A stretch of DNA of 64,000 nucleotides from CAXTPV01 sp965276715 (GTDB lineage Bacteria; Pseudomonadota; Alphaproteobacteria; Acetobacterales; Acetobacteraceae), in NCBI GenBank assembly GCA_965276715.1, contig OZ255622.1, positions 2,852,001 through 2,916,000 of the forward strand, read 5' to 3'. Both the position numbers and the translations under genes were made by a program. This document shows positions 18,919 to 27,814 of the stretch, piece after piece (position 1 is the first letter of the stretch; every line of letters begins with the position of its first letter). The notes beneath the pieces were generated by a model. The model did no database searches. It was given only the letters and a program-made list of their open reading frames with translations, and had not been told where the DNA came from.

Positions 18919-21081
18919 ATGAACCCGCGGCGCGTCCAGGTCCTGCTGCCCTACCCGTTCGCCGGCCCGTTCGACTACCGGATCGACGGCGATGCCGCGC
19001 TGGCACCCGGCGATCTCGTCCTGGTCCCGCTGAACCGGCGCGCCGAGCTGGGCGTCGTCTGGGACCATGACGATGGCCCCACCGTCGATGACGCACGGCT
19101 CAAGCCGGTCGCCGCGCGCCTCGACGTCCCGACACTGCCGGAAAGCCTCCGGCGCTTCATCGACTGGGTGGCGCGCTATACGCTCACCCCCCCGGGTCTG
19201 GTGCTCGCGATGGCGCTCCGCGTCGATCCCACCCCCCCACCCGGGCCACAGCCCGGATGGACCCGCGCTATCGTTCCGCTACCGAAACTGACCCCGGCCC
19301 GGCTGCGGGTCCTCGCGGCACTCGACGAGCGCGAACCTCGCCTCACCGCCGATCTGGCGCGGGCCGCCGGCACCGGGGCGGGGGTGATCCGCGCCATGGC
19401 CGATGCCGGCCTGCTTGTCCTCGCGCCGATGCCGGCGGCACCCGAGCCGGCGCCCGATCCGGGCCACAAGGCACCCATTCTCTCCGACGAACAGACCAAG
19501 GCCGCCCACGCGCTGGCCGCGTCCGTCGCCGCCCATGTCTTCACCGTCACCTTGCTCGACGGCGTCACCGGCTCGGGCAAGACCGAGACCTACCTCGAAG
19601 CCGTCGCCGAGTGCCTCCGCGAGGGACGCCAGGCCCTCGTGCTGCTCCCCGAGATCGCGCTGTCGTCGCAGTTCCTGTCCCGCTTCGAGCGCCGTTTCGG
19701 CGCACCGCCCGCGGTCTGGCATTCGGAGCTCGGCTCGAAGCGGCGCCGCCTGACCTGGCGCGAGGTCGCGAGCGGACAGGCGCGCGTCGTGGTCGGCGCC
19801 CGCTCCGCCCTCTTCCTGCCCTTCGCCGACCTCGGCCTCGTCGTGATCGACGAGGAGCACGAAACCGCCTTCAAGCAGGAGGAAGGCGTCATCTACCACG
19901 CGCGCGACATGGCCATCGTCCGCGCCCGGCTCGCTTCCGCTCCCGCGATCCTCGTCTCCGCCACGCCCAGCCTCGAGACCCTCGCCAACGTCGAGGCCGG
20001 CCGTTTCCGCCACCTCACGCTGAGCACCCGCCACGGCGGCGCCCGCCTGCCGTCGGTCATCGCGATCGACATGCGCGAGGGTGGCCTCGAGCGCGGCCGC
20101 TTCCTCGCGCCGAGCCTCGTCGACGCCATCCGCGACACCATCGAAAGCCGTGAACAGGCGATGCTGTTCCTCAATCGGCGCGGTTACGCGCCGATGACGC
20201 TATGCCGCGCCTGCGGCCACCGGCTCGCCTGTCCGAACTGCACCGCCTGGCTGGTCGAGCATCGCGCCCGGCGCCTGCTCGCCTGCCATCACTGCGACCA
20301 CACCGAGACGCTTCCCTCCCACTGCCCTGTCTGCAACGCCGCCGGCACCCTCGCTCCGATCGGCCCGGGCATCGAGCGCATCACCGAGGAGGCGCGCGCG
20401 CTCTTTCCCGAGGCGCGCATCCTGGTGATGGCGAGCGACACCATGCAGGGACCGGCGGCCGCCGCCGAGGCCGCGCGCGCGATCGAGGCCCGCGAGATCG
20501 ACCTCGTGATCGGCACCCAGATCGTCGCCAAGGGCTGGCATTTTCCGCACTTGACGCTGGTGGGCGTCGTCGATGCCGATCTCGGCCTCTCCGGTGGCGA
20601 CCTGCGCGCGTCCGAGCGCACAGTCCAGCTCCTGCATCAGGTCGCTGGCCGCGCCGGTCGCGCCGAAAGCCCTGGCCGCGTCATGCTGCAGACCTACGCC
20701 CCCGAGCATGCCGTCATGCAGGCTCTCGTCGCCCGCGATCTCGACCGCTTCATGCGTCTCGAGGCCGACACGCGGCGCCCGAGCTTCTGGCCGCCCTATG
20801 GCCGCCTCGCGGCGCTGATCGTCAGCGCCGATGATCCGGCCGAGGCCGACCGCACCGCCATCGCCCTCGGCAAGTCGGCACCGAGCGGGGAGGGGATCGT
20901 CGTCCTCGGCCCTGCCCCGGCGCCGCTCGCGATCCTGCGCGGCCGCCATCGCCGCCGGCTGCTGCTGCGCACCTGGCGCAGCGTGGCCGTCCAGAAGCTG
21001 CTCATCGCCTGGCTCGCCCAAGTCAGGCCGGGCCGCGGCGTCCGGATCGACATCGACGTCGACCCGGTCTCTTTCCTCTGA
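18919..21081 (+). CDS. priA: Primosomal protein N' (replication restart helicase)
   Basis: The 720-residue 3'-5' DNA helicase reloads the replisome at stalled forks. The N-terminal DNA-binding domain begins RRVQVLLPYPFAGPFDYRI. The helicase core carries Walker A (DGVTGSGKTETYL), DEEH box (VVIDEEHETAF) and HVSATPS-like LVSATPSLETL. The zinc-binding region has paired CxxC motifs (CRACGHRLACPNC and CHHCDHTETLPSHCPVC). Motifs V/VI follow as IGTQIVAKGWHFP and HQVAGRAGRAESPG. Start is the ATG at 18919; the longer open frame upstream is antisense to DUF484/xerC. Full length for the family. Confidence 0.95.
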   Translation: MNPRRVQVLLPYPFAGPFDYRIDGDAALAPGDLVLVPLNRRAELGVVWDHDDGPTVDDARLKPVAARLDVPTLPESLRRFIDWVARYTLTPPGLVLAMALRVDPTPPPGPQPGWTRAIVPLPKLTPARLRVLAALDEREPRLTADLARAAGTGAGVIRAMADAGLLVLAPMPAAPEPAPDPGHKAPILSDEQTKAAHALAASVAAHVFTVTLLDGVTGSGKTETYLEAVAECLREGRQALVLLPEIALSSQFLSRFERRFGAPPAVWHSELGSKRRRLTWREVASGQARVVVGARSALFLPFADLGLVVIDEEHETAFKQEEGVIYHARDMAIVRARLASAPAILVSATPSLETLANVEAGRFRHLTLSTRHGGARLPSVIAIDMREGGLERGRFLAPSLVDAIRDTIESREQAMLFLNRRGYAPMTLCRACGHRLACPNCTAWLVEHRARRLLACHHCDHTETLPSHCPVCNAAGTLAPIGPGIERITEEARALFPEARILVMASDTMQGPAAAAEAARAIEAREIDLVIGTQIVAKGWHFPHLTLVGVVDADLGLSGGDLRASERTVQLLHQVAGRAGRAESPGRVMLQTYAPEHAVMQALVARDLDRFMRLEADTRRPSFWPPYGRLAALIVSADDPAEADRTAIALGKSAPSGEGIVVLGPAPAPLAILRGRHRRRLLLRTWRSVAVQKLLIAWLAQVRPGRGVRIDIDVDPVSFL

Positions 21082-21097
21082 CCCGGGAGATGTCCGC

Positions 21098-21670
21098 ATG
21101 CCGTCCCTGACCTACTGGCTCACGACGGCGGGCGAATCGGTGCTCGGCCTGTTCGGCATCCGCGCGCCCTACGAGCAGCCGACCTACCGGATCGTCGCAA
21201 CCCTTTCAAACGGTGTTGAAATCCGGACCTACGAGGAGCGCACCGCCATCGAGACGTCGCTCGACGATGGTCGCGACGACCAGGCGTTCGGACGCCTGTT
21301 CGCCTACATCACCGGTGCCAACACGCCGTCCAGGTCGCCGCCGCAAGCGATCGCCATGACCATTCCGGTCGAACGCTCGGCGGGAAACACGCTGCGTTTC
21401 TTCCTGCCCCGCGCAGTCGCTGCCGGACCGCCTCCGCCGCGGGACCCGCGCGTCCACCTGGTCGTCCTGCCGCCCGAGACTGTCGCCGCCCGCCGCTTCT
21501 CCGGCTCCCTCGCCTCCGTCGAGATCGCACGCCAGGATCTGATCCTCCGCGCGGCGCTCGCGGCCGGCGGCTGGCACGCGACAGGAGCCACCGCGCGCTT
21601 CGGTTACGACCCGCCCTTCACGCCGCCTTTCCTCAGACGCAATGAAGTCGTCGTGACCGTGAGCCGGTGA
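21098..21670 (+). CDS. SOUL-family heme-binding protein
   Basis: The 190-residue protein matches the SOUL/HBP family, which binds heme or other tetrapyrroles in eukaryotes and is widespread but little studied in bacteria. Visible features: YRIVATLSNGVEIRTYEERTA at the N-terminus, AFGRLFAYITGAN, IAMTIPVE, LRFFLPR, and the closing FGYDPPFTPPFLRRNEV segment. A GGGAG lies about 10 bp before the chosen ATG. No signal peptide is convincing, although residues 5-20 are mildly hydrophobic. It lies 16 bp after priA and may be cotranscribed with it. Role unknown. Confidence 0.85.
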   Translation: MPSLTYWLTTAGESVLGLFGIRAPYEQPTYRIVATLSNGVEIRTYEERTAIETSLDDGRDDQAFGRLFAYITGANTPSRSPPQAIAMTIPVERSAGNTLRFFLPRAVAAGPPPPRDPRVHLVVLPPETVAARRFSGSLASVEIARQDLILRAALAAGGWHATGATARFGYDPPFTPPFLRRNEVVVTVSR

Positions 21671-21722
21671 ACCGGTCGCCCGTTCGACCGTTCTGGATCC
21701 ACGACACAACGAGGAGGACATC

Positions 21723-21908
21723 ATGGTCGACAAGAACCGCGTCGAGGGCGTGGGTCACCAGATCAAGGGCGGCCTCAAGGAAGCAGCCGGCAAGGTCACG
21801 GGCAACACCAAGACCGAAGCCGAGGGTGCCGCCGAGAAGACCGCCGGGAAGGCCCAGGAGACGGTCGGTCACGCCAAGGACACCGTCCGGGACGTCTTCA
21901 AGTCGTAG
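21723..21908 (+). CDS. CsbD family stress-associated protein
   Basis: The 61-residue hydrophilic protein has the CsbD pattern: it starts VDKNRVEGVGHQIKGGLKEA and continues with Lys/Glu/Ala-rich helical repeats (AEGAAEKTAGKAQETVG). CsbD proteins are general stress-induced in many bacteria; molecular function is not established. A strong AGGAGG (21714-21719) precedes the ATG. A GC-rich hairpin follows within 10 bp of the stop. Confidence 0.9.
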   Translation: MVDKNRVEGVGHQIKGGLKEAAGKVTGNTKTEAEGAAEKTAGKAQETVGHAKDTVRDVFKS

Positions 21909-21916
21909 GCAAGCAC

Positions 21917-21944
21917 CTGGGGGGACCGGAGCGGATCCCCCCAG
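21917..21944. terminator. GC-rich hairpin, terminator-like, between convergent genes
   Basis: The 9-bp stem CTGGGGGGA / TCCCCCCAG (21917-21925 with 21936-21944) has an inner CCG/CGG extension. It sits between the convergent csbD and lipoprotein genes. There is no U-tract, so it is not a textbook intrinsic terminator. It belongs by sequence to the dispersed double-hairpin family seen elsewhere in the window. Confidence 0.6.
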
Positions 21945-21956
21945 ACCCCCCGGCGA

Positions 21957-22280
21957 TCAATACAGGTGCAGTTCCGGGGGCGCGGGTTCAGTGGTGGGCT
22001 GGGACAGTTTCGTGCCCGTCAACGTTGCCTGCTCGCCGCCGGATTTGCGCGTCACGAACGGGACGTTCAGCGAGCTTGCCAGAACCTGATAATCCGGATC
22101 ACCCGTCAGATCGATCGGCCTTGATCCACTGCACGCACGCGCTGCCGTCTGGAACGGCAAGGCGCGTTGTGGATAGCCATACAATTGGTGGAGGCACTCG
22201 TCATCCGATTGCCGCACCGGCGCGCCGCCGGCCGCACAAGCGGCGAGTGCGGACGTCAGCAGGAGCGTGCCGAGCCGCAT
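21957..22280 (-). CDS. Small putative lipoprotein
   Basis: Predicted 107-residue protein with lipoprotein signal (MRLGTLLLTSALAAC, lipobox LAAC). The mature chain has Cys residues in DDECLHQLYG and AARACSGS, and a Pro-rich C-terminus. The ATG directly abuts the ssuD stop codon (TAG-ATG), so expression is probably coupled to ssuD. No family recognised. It may be an unrelated passenger or a periplasmic accessory; nothing in the sequence decides this. Confidence 0.65.
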   Translation of the reverse strand: MRLGTLLLTSALAACAAGGAPVRQSDDECLHQLYGYPQRALPFQTAARACSGSRPIDLTGDPDYQVLASSLNVPFVTRKSGGEQATLTGTKLSQPTTEPAPPELHLY

Positions 22281-23468
22281 CTACTTCGCGACCAGGCCGC
22301 TCGATAGCACCGCCTGGTCATGCGCGCCGCCACCACCAAAAATTCGCGCATTGTCGCCCTCGCCACGTTCCAGCACGTTCTCCAGTCCGAGCGCAGGGAA
22401 CAACAGCTCCGACACGCGATAGGCTTCCTCCAGATGCGGATAGCCCGACGCAATGACCGTATCGATCCCGAGCGCCTGGTACTCGCGCAGCCGCTCCGTC
22501 ACCACCTGTGGCGAGCCCACAAGCGCCGTGCCGGCGCCGCCGCGCATCAAGCCCACGCCCGCCCACAGATTGGGGCTGACCTCGAGCGCATCCCGCCTGC
22601 CGCCATGCAACGCCATCATCCGCCGCTGACCCTCGCTGTCGGTGGCATCGGCCATGAATCTCTGTGTCCTGGCGATCGTCTCGTCCGACAGTTTCGAGAT
22701 GAGCCGGTCGGCCGCCTGCCACGCCTCCTCGTCCGTCTCCCGCACGATCAGATGCAGCCTGATGCCGTAGCGCATCGTCCGTCCACGCGTGGCGGCCAGC
22801 GCGCGCATGCTGTTGATCTTCTCGGCGACCGCGACCGGCGGCTCGCCCCAGGTCAGATACATGTCGGTCTGGTTGGCCGCGACCTCCATCGCTCGCGGGG
22901 AGGAGCCGCCGAAATAGAGCGGCGGATAGGGCGCCTGGACCGGTGGGAACATCAGCCGGCCGTTCTTGACCGAGAGGTACTTGCCCGAAAACGAGACCGT
23001 CTCGCCTGACATCACGCCGCGAAAGATGGTGAGGAACTCGTCGGCCTGATCGTAGCGCTCGTCGTGACCGAGATGAATGCCGTCACCCGCGAGATCTGCC
23101 GGATTGCCGCCGCACACCACGTTGAGCAGCAACCGGCCACTGGACAGGCGGTCGAAGGCGGATGCCTGCCGCGCCGCCTCGCCAGGCAGCGTCATTCCCG
23201 GCCTGAGCGCCACCAGGAAGCGTAATTGCTCGGTGAACGGGACGATTGACGCCGCCGTGATCCACGCATCCTCGCACCCGGTTCCGGTCGGCAGCAGCAC
23301 GCCCTTGTAGCCGAGGCGGTCGGCCGCGACCGCGATCTCGCGCATGTAGCGGTTGTCGGCGGCCCGGCGTCCCGTGTTCCCGCCGAGATAGCGCCCGTCG
23401 CCGCTGGTGGGCAGGAACCAGAACATGTCGAGCGGGCGACTGGCGGCGTGGTCCGAGAACATGTCCAT
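22281..23468 (-). CDS. ssuD: FMNH2-dependent alkanesulfonate monooxygenase
   Basis: Luciferase-like flavin monooxygenase that cleaves alkanesulfonates to sulfite and aldehydes, for sulfur scavenging. The 395-residue form starts DMFSDHAASRPLDMFWFLP; other family features are GDGRYLGG, YKGVLLPTGTGCEDAW, FLVALRPG, FDRLSSGRLLLNVVCGG, GKYLSVKNG and PPLYFGGSS. A GTG at 23522 would add 18 residues, but the ATG at 23468 has GGGGA upstream and agrees better with family length. No ssuE reductase or ssuABC transporter is adjacent, which is unusual. A 7-bp inverted repeat lies just upstream and may be an operator. Confidence 0.92.
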   Translation of the reverse strand: MDMFSDHAASRPLDMFWFLPTSGDGRYLGGNTGRRAADNRYMREIAVAADRLGYKGVLLPTGTGCEDAWITAASIVPFTEQLRFLVALRPGMTLPGEAARQASAFDRLSSGRLLLNVVCGGNPADLAGDGIHLGHDERYDQADEFLTIFRGVMSGETVSFSGKYLSVKNGRLMFPPVQAPYPPLYFGGSSPRAMEVAANQTDMYLTWGEPPVAVAEKINSMRALAATRGRTMRYGIRLHLIVRETDEEAWQAADRLISKLSDETIARTQRFMADATDSEGQRRMMALHGGRRDALEVSPNLWAGVGLMRGGAGTALVGSPQVVTERLREYQALGIDTVIASGYPHLEEAYRVSELLFPALGLENVLERGEGDNARIFGGGGAHDQAVLSSGLVAK

Positions 23469-23500
23469 CGTGCGGTATTCCCCGATCGCGATCGCGTTGT

Positions 23501-23526
23501 GAGCGTGATTTGCGTTTACCACGCTC
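23501..23526 (-). promoter_or_regulatory. Inverted repeat upstream of ssuD
   Basis: GAGCGTG (23501-23507) and CACGCTC (23520-23526) form a perfect 7-bp dyad with a 12-bp spacer, 33 bp before the chosen ssuD start. This is a candidate binding site for a sulfur-starvation regulator (LysR-type regulators control ssu genes elsewhere). Low certainty. Confidence 0.35.
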
Positions 23527-23815
23527 TACTTAGGCAGTTTGCCATCAAATCACCATCCCGCCGTGAACGACACCGATCGATGAATGTTCGGCGCGCATGC
23601 AACAATTCGGGTCGCGGGGCATTCACGCCAACGTGTGATCATCGCCTGGCTCCTTCTCTCGCTTGAGGCGACACAAGGGCGTTTGATCGCCGTCATTGAA
23701 GTGGCCCGGCTGCCCGGCTACGAGCGGTCCGACGGGCCGATCGAGCGATTGAGGACACGGTTCTAGAACTCGCCAAGGAACAAGCCGCGCGCACGTCGCG
23801 CTGAGGAGATCCTCG
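23527..23815. other. Intergenic region between divergent ssuD and tal-pgi
   Basis: About 290 bp without a convincing gene. It should contain the promoters of ssuD (minus) and the pentose-phosphate operon (plus). A GAGGAG ribosome-binding site lies at 23802-23807, 8 bp before tal-pgi. I see no clear -35/-10 pair and no RNA gene. Short ORFs here lack codon bias or start signals. Confidence 0.5.
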
Positions 23816-26686
23816 ATGAACGTCATCCAGAAAACCGGAGTCGGTAACTCGCTCCAACAACTCGGCGCCGCGGGGCAGGCCCCGTGGCTCGATTTCATCC
23901 AGCGCAGCTTCGTGGCCGAGGGAAAGCTGAAGGCGCTCGTCGACGATGACGGGCTGCGCGGCGTGACGTCCAATCCATCGATCTTCGAGAAGGCGATGGG
24001 TCACGGCACCGAATACGACCCGCAATTCAAGGAGATCGCCGGCCGCGGCGAGCTCGATGCCTCGTCCATCTACGAGACGCTCGCAATCAGCGACATCCAG
24101 CATGCCGCCGATGTGCTCAAGCCGGTCTGGGACGAGCACGAGGGTCTCGATGGCTATGTCAGCCTCGAAGTCTCGCCCTATCTGGCGCTCACCACCGAGC
24201 CCACCATCCTCGAGGCGCGCCGGCTCTGGGGCCGGGTCGACCGCACCAACCTGATGGTCAAGGTGCCGGGCACGGATGCCGGCGTGCCCGCGATCCGCAC
24301 GCTGATCGCGGACGGCATCAACATCAATGTCACCTTGCTGTTCTCGATCGACGCGTACAAGCGTGTGCTCGAAGCCTACATCCAGGGGCTCGAGGATCGC
24401 GATGCGAAAGGGGAAAAGGTATCCGGCATCTCGTCGGTCGCGAGCTTCTTCGTCAGCCGGATCGACGGCAAGATCGATGGCGCGATCGACAAGCGCCTCG
24501 CCGCGAACGACCCGCAATCCGCCGCACTCAAGGCCGTCCGCGGCAAGGTCGCCATCGCCAACGCGAAGCTCGCCTACCAGCACTATGTCGAGGTGAGCCG
24601 CTCCGCGCGCTGGCAGGCCCTCGCCGCCAAGGGCGCCAATCCGCAGCGCCTGCTGTGGGCGAGCACCGGCACAAAGGACAAGGCCTACTCCGACGTCCTC
24701 TACGTCGAAGAACTGATCGGTCCCGATACTGTCAACACGATGCCTCCTGCGACCATGGACGCGTTCCGCGACCATGGCACCGTGCGTCCGTCGCTGACCG
24801 AGGATCTCGACGGCGCCCGTCACGTGCTCGCGGAGGCCGAGCGTCTGGGTCTCGATCTCGCGCGAGTGACCAGCACTCTCGTTGACGAGGGGGTCAAATC
24901 CTTCGCCGAAGCCTTCGATGCATTGCTTGGCGCGGTTGCCGACAAGCGCACCACGCTGATCGGTGATGCGGTGACCAGAACCACGCTGCATCTGCCGCCT
25001 GATCTCGACGAGGCCGTCAAGAAGAGCCTCGATGCGTGGCGGGCCGACGGCAAGGTCCGTCGGCTCTGGCAGCGCGATGCCTCGCTCTGGACCGGCGACG
25101 ACGCCAATGGTGATGAAAGCAACTGGCTCGCCTGGCTCGACATCATCGACGAGCGCCTCGCGCACGTGGACGAACTCGAGGCGTTCGCGCGCGATGTCGA
25201 GAGTGCTGGCTTCGACCATGTCCTGCTGCTCGGGATGGGCGGTTCGAGCCTCGGGCCCGAGGTGCTCGCCGAGACGTTCGGCTATCGCGGCGGCTACCCG
25301 GAGCTCCTGGTTCTCGACAGCACCGACCCGCAGCAGATCGCGTCCTTCCAGGCCAGGATCGATCCGGCCAGGACGCTGTTCATCGTCAGCTCGAAATCGG
25401 GCGGCACGCTCGAGCCCAACATCCTCAAGGCCTATTTCTTCAAGGTCGCGAGCGATGCCCTGGGCGCGTCCGCCGGCAAGCACTTCGTGGCAGTCACCGA
25501 TCCCGGCTCGCACATGGAGGAGGTTGCGAAGGCCGACGGCTTCCGCCACGTTTTCTACGGCGACAAGCAGATCGGCGGCCGCTATTCGGTGCTGTCGAAT
25601 TTTGGCCTTGTCCCTGCGGCCGCCGCCGGCATCGATGTCCGGAACTTCCTCGAGACCGGGTTGCTGATGGCCCGCTCGTGCTCCAGTGCTGTCCCGCCCC
25701 AACAGAATCCCGGGGTCGTTCTCGGCACCGTCCTCGGCATCGCCGCGACCGATTTCGGCCGCGACAAGGTGACGATCGTCGCCTCTCCCGGCATCCATGA
25801 CATGGGCGCCTGGCTCGAACAGCTCCTGGCCGAAAGCACCGGCAAGGAGGGACATGGCCTGGTTCCGATCGACAACGAGGCGCTCGGCGCACCATCGGTC
25901 TATGGGACGGATCGCGTCTTCACCTACCTGCGCCTGGCCGACGCGCCCGACCGCGCACAGGATTCCGCGATCAAGGCGCTCGCGGACGCCGGCCAGCCGG
26001 TGGTCACCATCGACCTGCCAGGCAAGTTGCAGATCGTGCAGGAATTCTTCCGCTGGGAGGTCGCGACCGCCGTCGCGGGCTCGATCATCGGCATCGACGC
26101 GTTCAATCAGCCCGATGTCGAAGCCAGCAAGATCGAAACCAAGAAGCTGACCGACGCCTATAACAAGTCCGGCGCGCTTCCCGATGAGAAGGCGTTCGCG
26201 ACCGACGGCAATCTCAGCTTCTTCGCCGACTCGACAAACGCCACCGCGCTGGGCACCGGCGACAGCCACTCGATCCTGTCGAAGCACCTCGCCCGTGCCG
26301 GCGCCGGGGACTATGTCGGCATCCTCGCCTACATCGAGCGCGATCATGCGACCCGCACCTGGATCGAACACGTTCGCGAAGCGATCCGCGATCGCAAGCA
26401 CGTCGCCACCGCCGCCGAGTTCGGCCCGCGCTTCCTGCACTCGACCGGTCAGGCCTACAAGGGGGGGCCGAACAGCGGCGTCTTCCTGCAGATCACGGCT
26501 GACGACGCCCATGACCTTCCCGTCCCGGACGCCAAATACACGTTCGGCATCGTCAAGGCGGCCCAAGCACGCGGTGACTTCGACGTTCTGAGCGATCGCG
26601 GCCGGCGTGCGCTCCGAGTTCACATCAAGGGCGATCTCAAGTCCGGCCTGGATAACCTGGCTGCGGCCGTCATCGCCGCCCTTTAG
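23816..26686 (+). CDS. tal-pgi: Bifunctional transaldolase / glucose-6-phosphate isomerase
   Basis: A 956-residue fusion of two sugar-phosphate enzymes. Residues about 10-370 are transaldolase: GVTSNPSIFEKAM, then LMVKVPGT with the Schiff-base Lys149, and NVTLLFSIDAYKRV. Residues about 400-956 are phosphoglucose isomerase: LLLGMGGSSLGPEVLAE, FIVSSKSGGTLEPN, GGRYSVLSNFGLVPAA, and the C-terminal GQAYKGGPNSGVFLQI. The fusion is well known from acetic acid bacteria, where it ties the non-oxidative pentose-phosphate pathway to regeneration of glucose-6-phosphate. It heads an eight-gene operon and is followed by a dispersed double hairpin before gnd. Confidence 0.97.
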   Translation: MNVIQKTGVGNSLQQLGAAGQAPWLDFIQRSFVAEGKLKALVDDDGLRGVTSNPSIFEKAMGHGTEYDPQFKEIAGRGELDASSIYETLAISDIQHAADVLKPVWDEHEGLDGYVSLEVSPYLALTTEPTILEARRLWGRVDRTNLMVKVPGTDAGVPAIRTLIADGININVTLLFSIDAYKRVLEAYIQGLEDRDAKGEKVSGISSVASFFVSRIDGKIDGAIDKRLAANDPQSAALKAVRGKVAIANAKLAYQHYVEVSRSARWQALAAKGANPQRLLWASTGTKDKAYSDVLYVEELIGPDTVNTMPPATMDAFRDHGTVRPSLTEDLDGARHVLAEAERLGLDLARVTSTLVDEGVKSFAEAFDALLGAVADKRTTLIGDAVTRTTLHLPPDLDEAVKKSLDAWRADGKVRRLWQRDASLWTGDDANGDESNWLAWLDIIDERLAHVDELEAFARDVESAGFDHVLLLGMGGSSLGPEVLAETFGYRGGYPELLVLDSTDPQQIASFQARIDPARTLFIVSSKSGGTLEPNILKAYFFKVASDALGASAGKHFVAVTDPGSHMEEVAKADGFRHVFYGDKQIGGRYSVLSNFGLVPAAAAGIDVRNFLETGLLMARSCSSAVPPQQNPGVVLGTVLGIAATDFGRDKVTIVASPGIHDMGAWLEQLLAESTGKEGHGLVPIDNEALGAPSVYGTDRVFTYLRLADAPDRAQDSAIKALADAGQPVVTIDLPGKLQIVQEFFRWEVATAVAGSIIGIDAFNQPDVEASKIETKKLTDAYNKSGALPDEKAFATDGNLSFFADSTNATALGTGDSHSILSKHLARAGAGDYVGILAYIERDHATRTWIEHVREAIRDRKHVATAAEFGPRFLHSTGQAYKGGPNSGVFLQITADDAHDLPVPDAKYTFGIVKAAQARGDFDVLSDRGRRALRVHIKGDLKSGLDNLAAAVIAAL

Positions 26687-26696
26687 TCGAGCGGGT

Positions 26697-26740
26697 CCGG
26701 GGCTGCTGGCCCCGGCGGGGTCCAGGGGCGGCGCCCCTGG
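26697..26740. repeat. Dispersed double-hairpin repeat
   Basis: Two adjacent palindromes: CCGGGGC-TGCTG-GCCCCGG (26697-26715) and CCAGGGGC-GGC-GCCCCTGG (26722-26740), joined by a short GC linker. It lies between tal-pgi and gnd. The same layout, including the GGGGTCCAGGGG core, is at 48245-48288; related copies occur near csbD, clpB and asd. It may act in termination, attenuation or mRNA stability. Confidence 0.75.
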
Positions 26741-26761
26741 CCTGCCAACACGGAGAATGAC

Positions 26762-27802
26762 ATGCAGATCGGCGTGATCGGCCTAGGCCGCATGGGCGGC
26801 AACATCAGCGTCAGGCTTTCCAGGCACGGCCATGAGGTCGTCCTCTACGACCACGACTCGAAGGCGCTCGAGGGCGTGCACGGCCGCGCCGAGCGCAGCA
26901 AATCGTCGTCCGGCCTGGAGGACATGGTCTCCAAGCTCGAAAAACCTCGTGTGGTCTGGGTGATGCTGCCTGCCGGCACGATCACCAAGGACACGATCAA
27001 CGCACTGTCGGGCCTGATGAGCGAAGGCGACATCATCATCGACGGCGGCAATTCGTTCTACAAGGATGACATCCGCCACGCCAAGGAGCTTCGCGAACAC
27101 GGCATCCACTTTGTCGATGTCGGCACATCGGGCGGCGTGTGGGGCCTGGACCGCGGCTACTGCATGATGATCGGCGGTGCGAAGCAGGCTGTCGACCATA
27201 TCGACCCGATCCTGGCGGCGCTGGCGCCGGGCATCGGCGACATCGTGCGCACGCTCGGCCGGGAGAGCCATGATCCGCGTGCCGAGCAGGGCTACCTGCA
27301 TTGCGGCCCGGCGGGTGCCGGTCACTTCGTCAAGATGGTCCATAACGGCATCGAGTACGGCATGATGCAGGCCTATGCCGAAGGCTTCGACGTCATCCGC
27401 AACAAGCGGTCCGAGGACTTGCCCGAGGACGAGCGTTTTACGATCGACACCGCCGACGTCGCCGAGGTCTGGCGCCGCGGCTCGGTCGTATCGTCCTGGC
27501 TGCTCGACCTGACGGCCTCCGCACTCGCCAAGAACGACAATCTGTCGGATTACTCGGGCAAGGTCGCCGACAGCGGCGAGGGACGCTGGACGATCGAGGC
27601 GGCGATCGAGGAGGCGGTTCCGGTGCCGGTCCTGTCGGCATCGCTGTTCGCGCGGTTCCGCAGCCGGACCGGCAACAATTTCGGCGAGAAGCTTCTCTCG
27701 GCGATGCGCTTCCAGTTCGGCGGCCACATCGAGCAGCACCATGTCGAGGACAAGCATGGCGGCGGCGACGATCCGGAAGGCGACGCCGCGGCGAAGCACT
27801 GA
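26762..27802 (+). CDS. gnd: 6-phosphogluconate dehydrogenase (decarboxylating), short form
   Basis: Oxidative decarboxylation of 6-phosphogluconate to ribulose 5-phosphate. The 346-residue protein belongs to the short GntZ/YqeC-type class. It has the N-terminal Rossmann motif GLGRMGGN, the substrate site DGGNSFYKDDIRHAKEL, DVGTSGGVWG, and catalytic HCGPAGAGHFVKMVHNGIEY. The second beta strand ends LYDHD, an acidic residue where NADP-preferring enzymes usually have Asn-Arg, so NAD+ preference is likely (inference). It is preceded by AACACGGAG at good spacing and followed 12 bp later by zwf. Confidence 0.95.
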   Translation: MQIGVIGLGRMGGNISVRLSRHGHEVVLYDHDSKALEGVHGRAERSKSSSGLEDMVSKLEKPRVVWVMLPAGTITKDTINALSGLMSEGDIIIDGGNSFYKDDIRHAKELREHGIHFVDVGTSGGVWGLDRGYCMMIGGAKQAVDHIDPILAALAPGIGDIVRTLGRESHDPRAEQGYLHCGPAGAGHFVKMVHNGIEYGMMQAYAEGFDVIRNKRSEDLPEDERFTIDTADVAEVWRRGSVVSSWLLDLTASALAKNDNLSDYSGKVADSGEGRWTIEAAIEEAVPVPVLSASLFARFRSRTGNNFGEKLLSAMRFQFGGHIEQHHVEDKHGGGDDPEGDAAAKH

Positions 27803-27814
27803 GCGCGGAGCGCG

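Noticed and set aside
23693..26623. 976-codon antisense ORF across tal-pgi
   Set aside because: Coding shadow; the plus strand carries all transaldolase and isomerase motifs.
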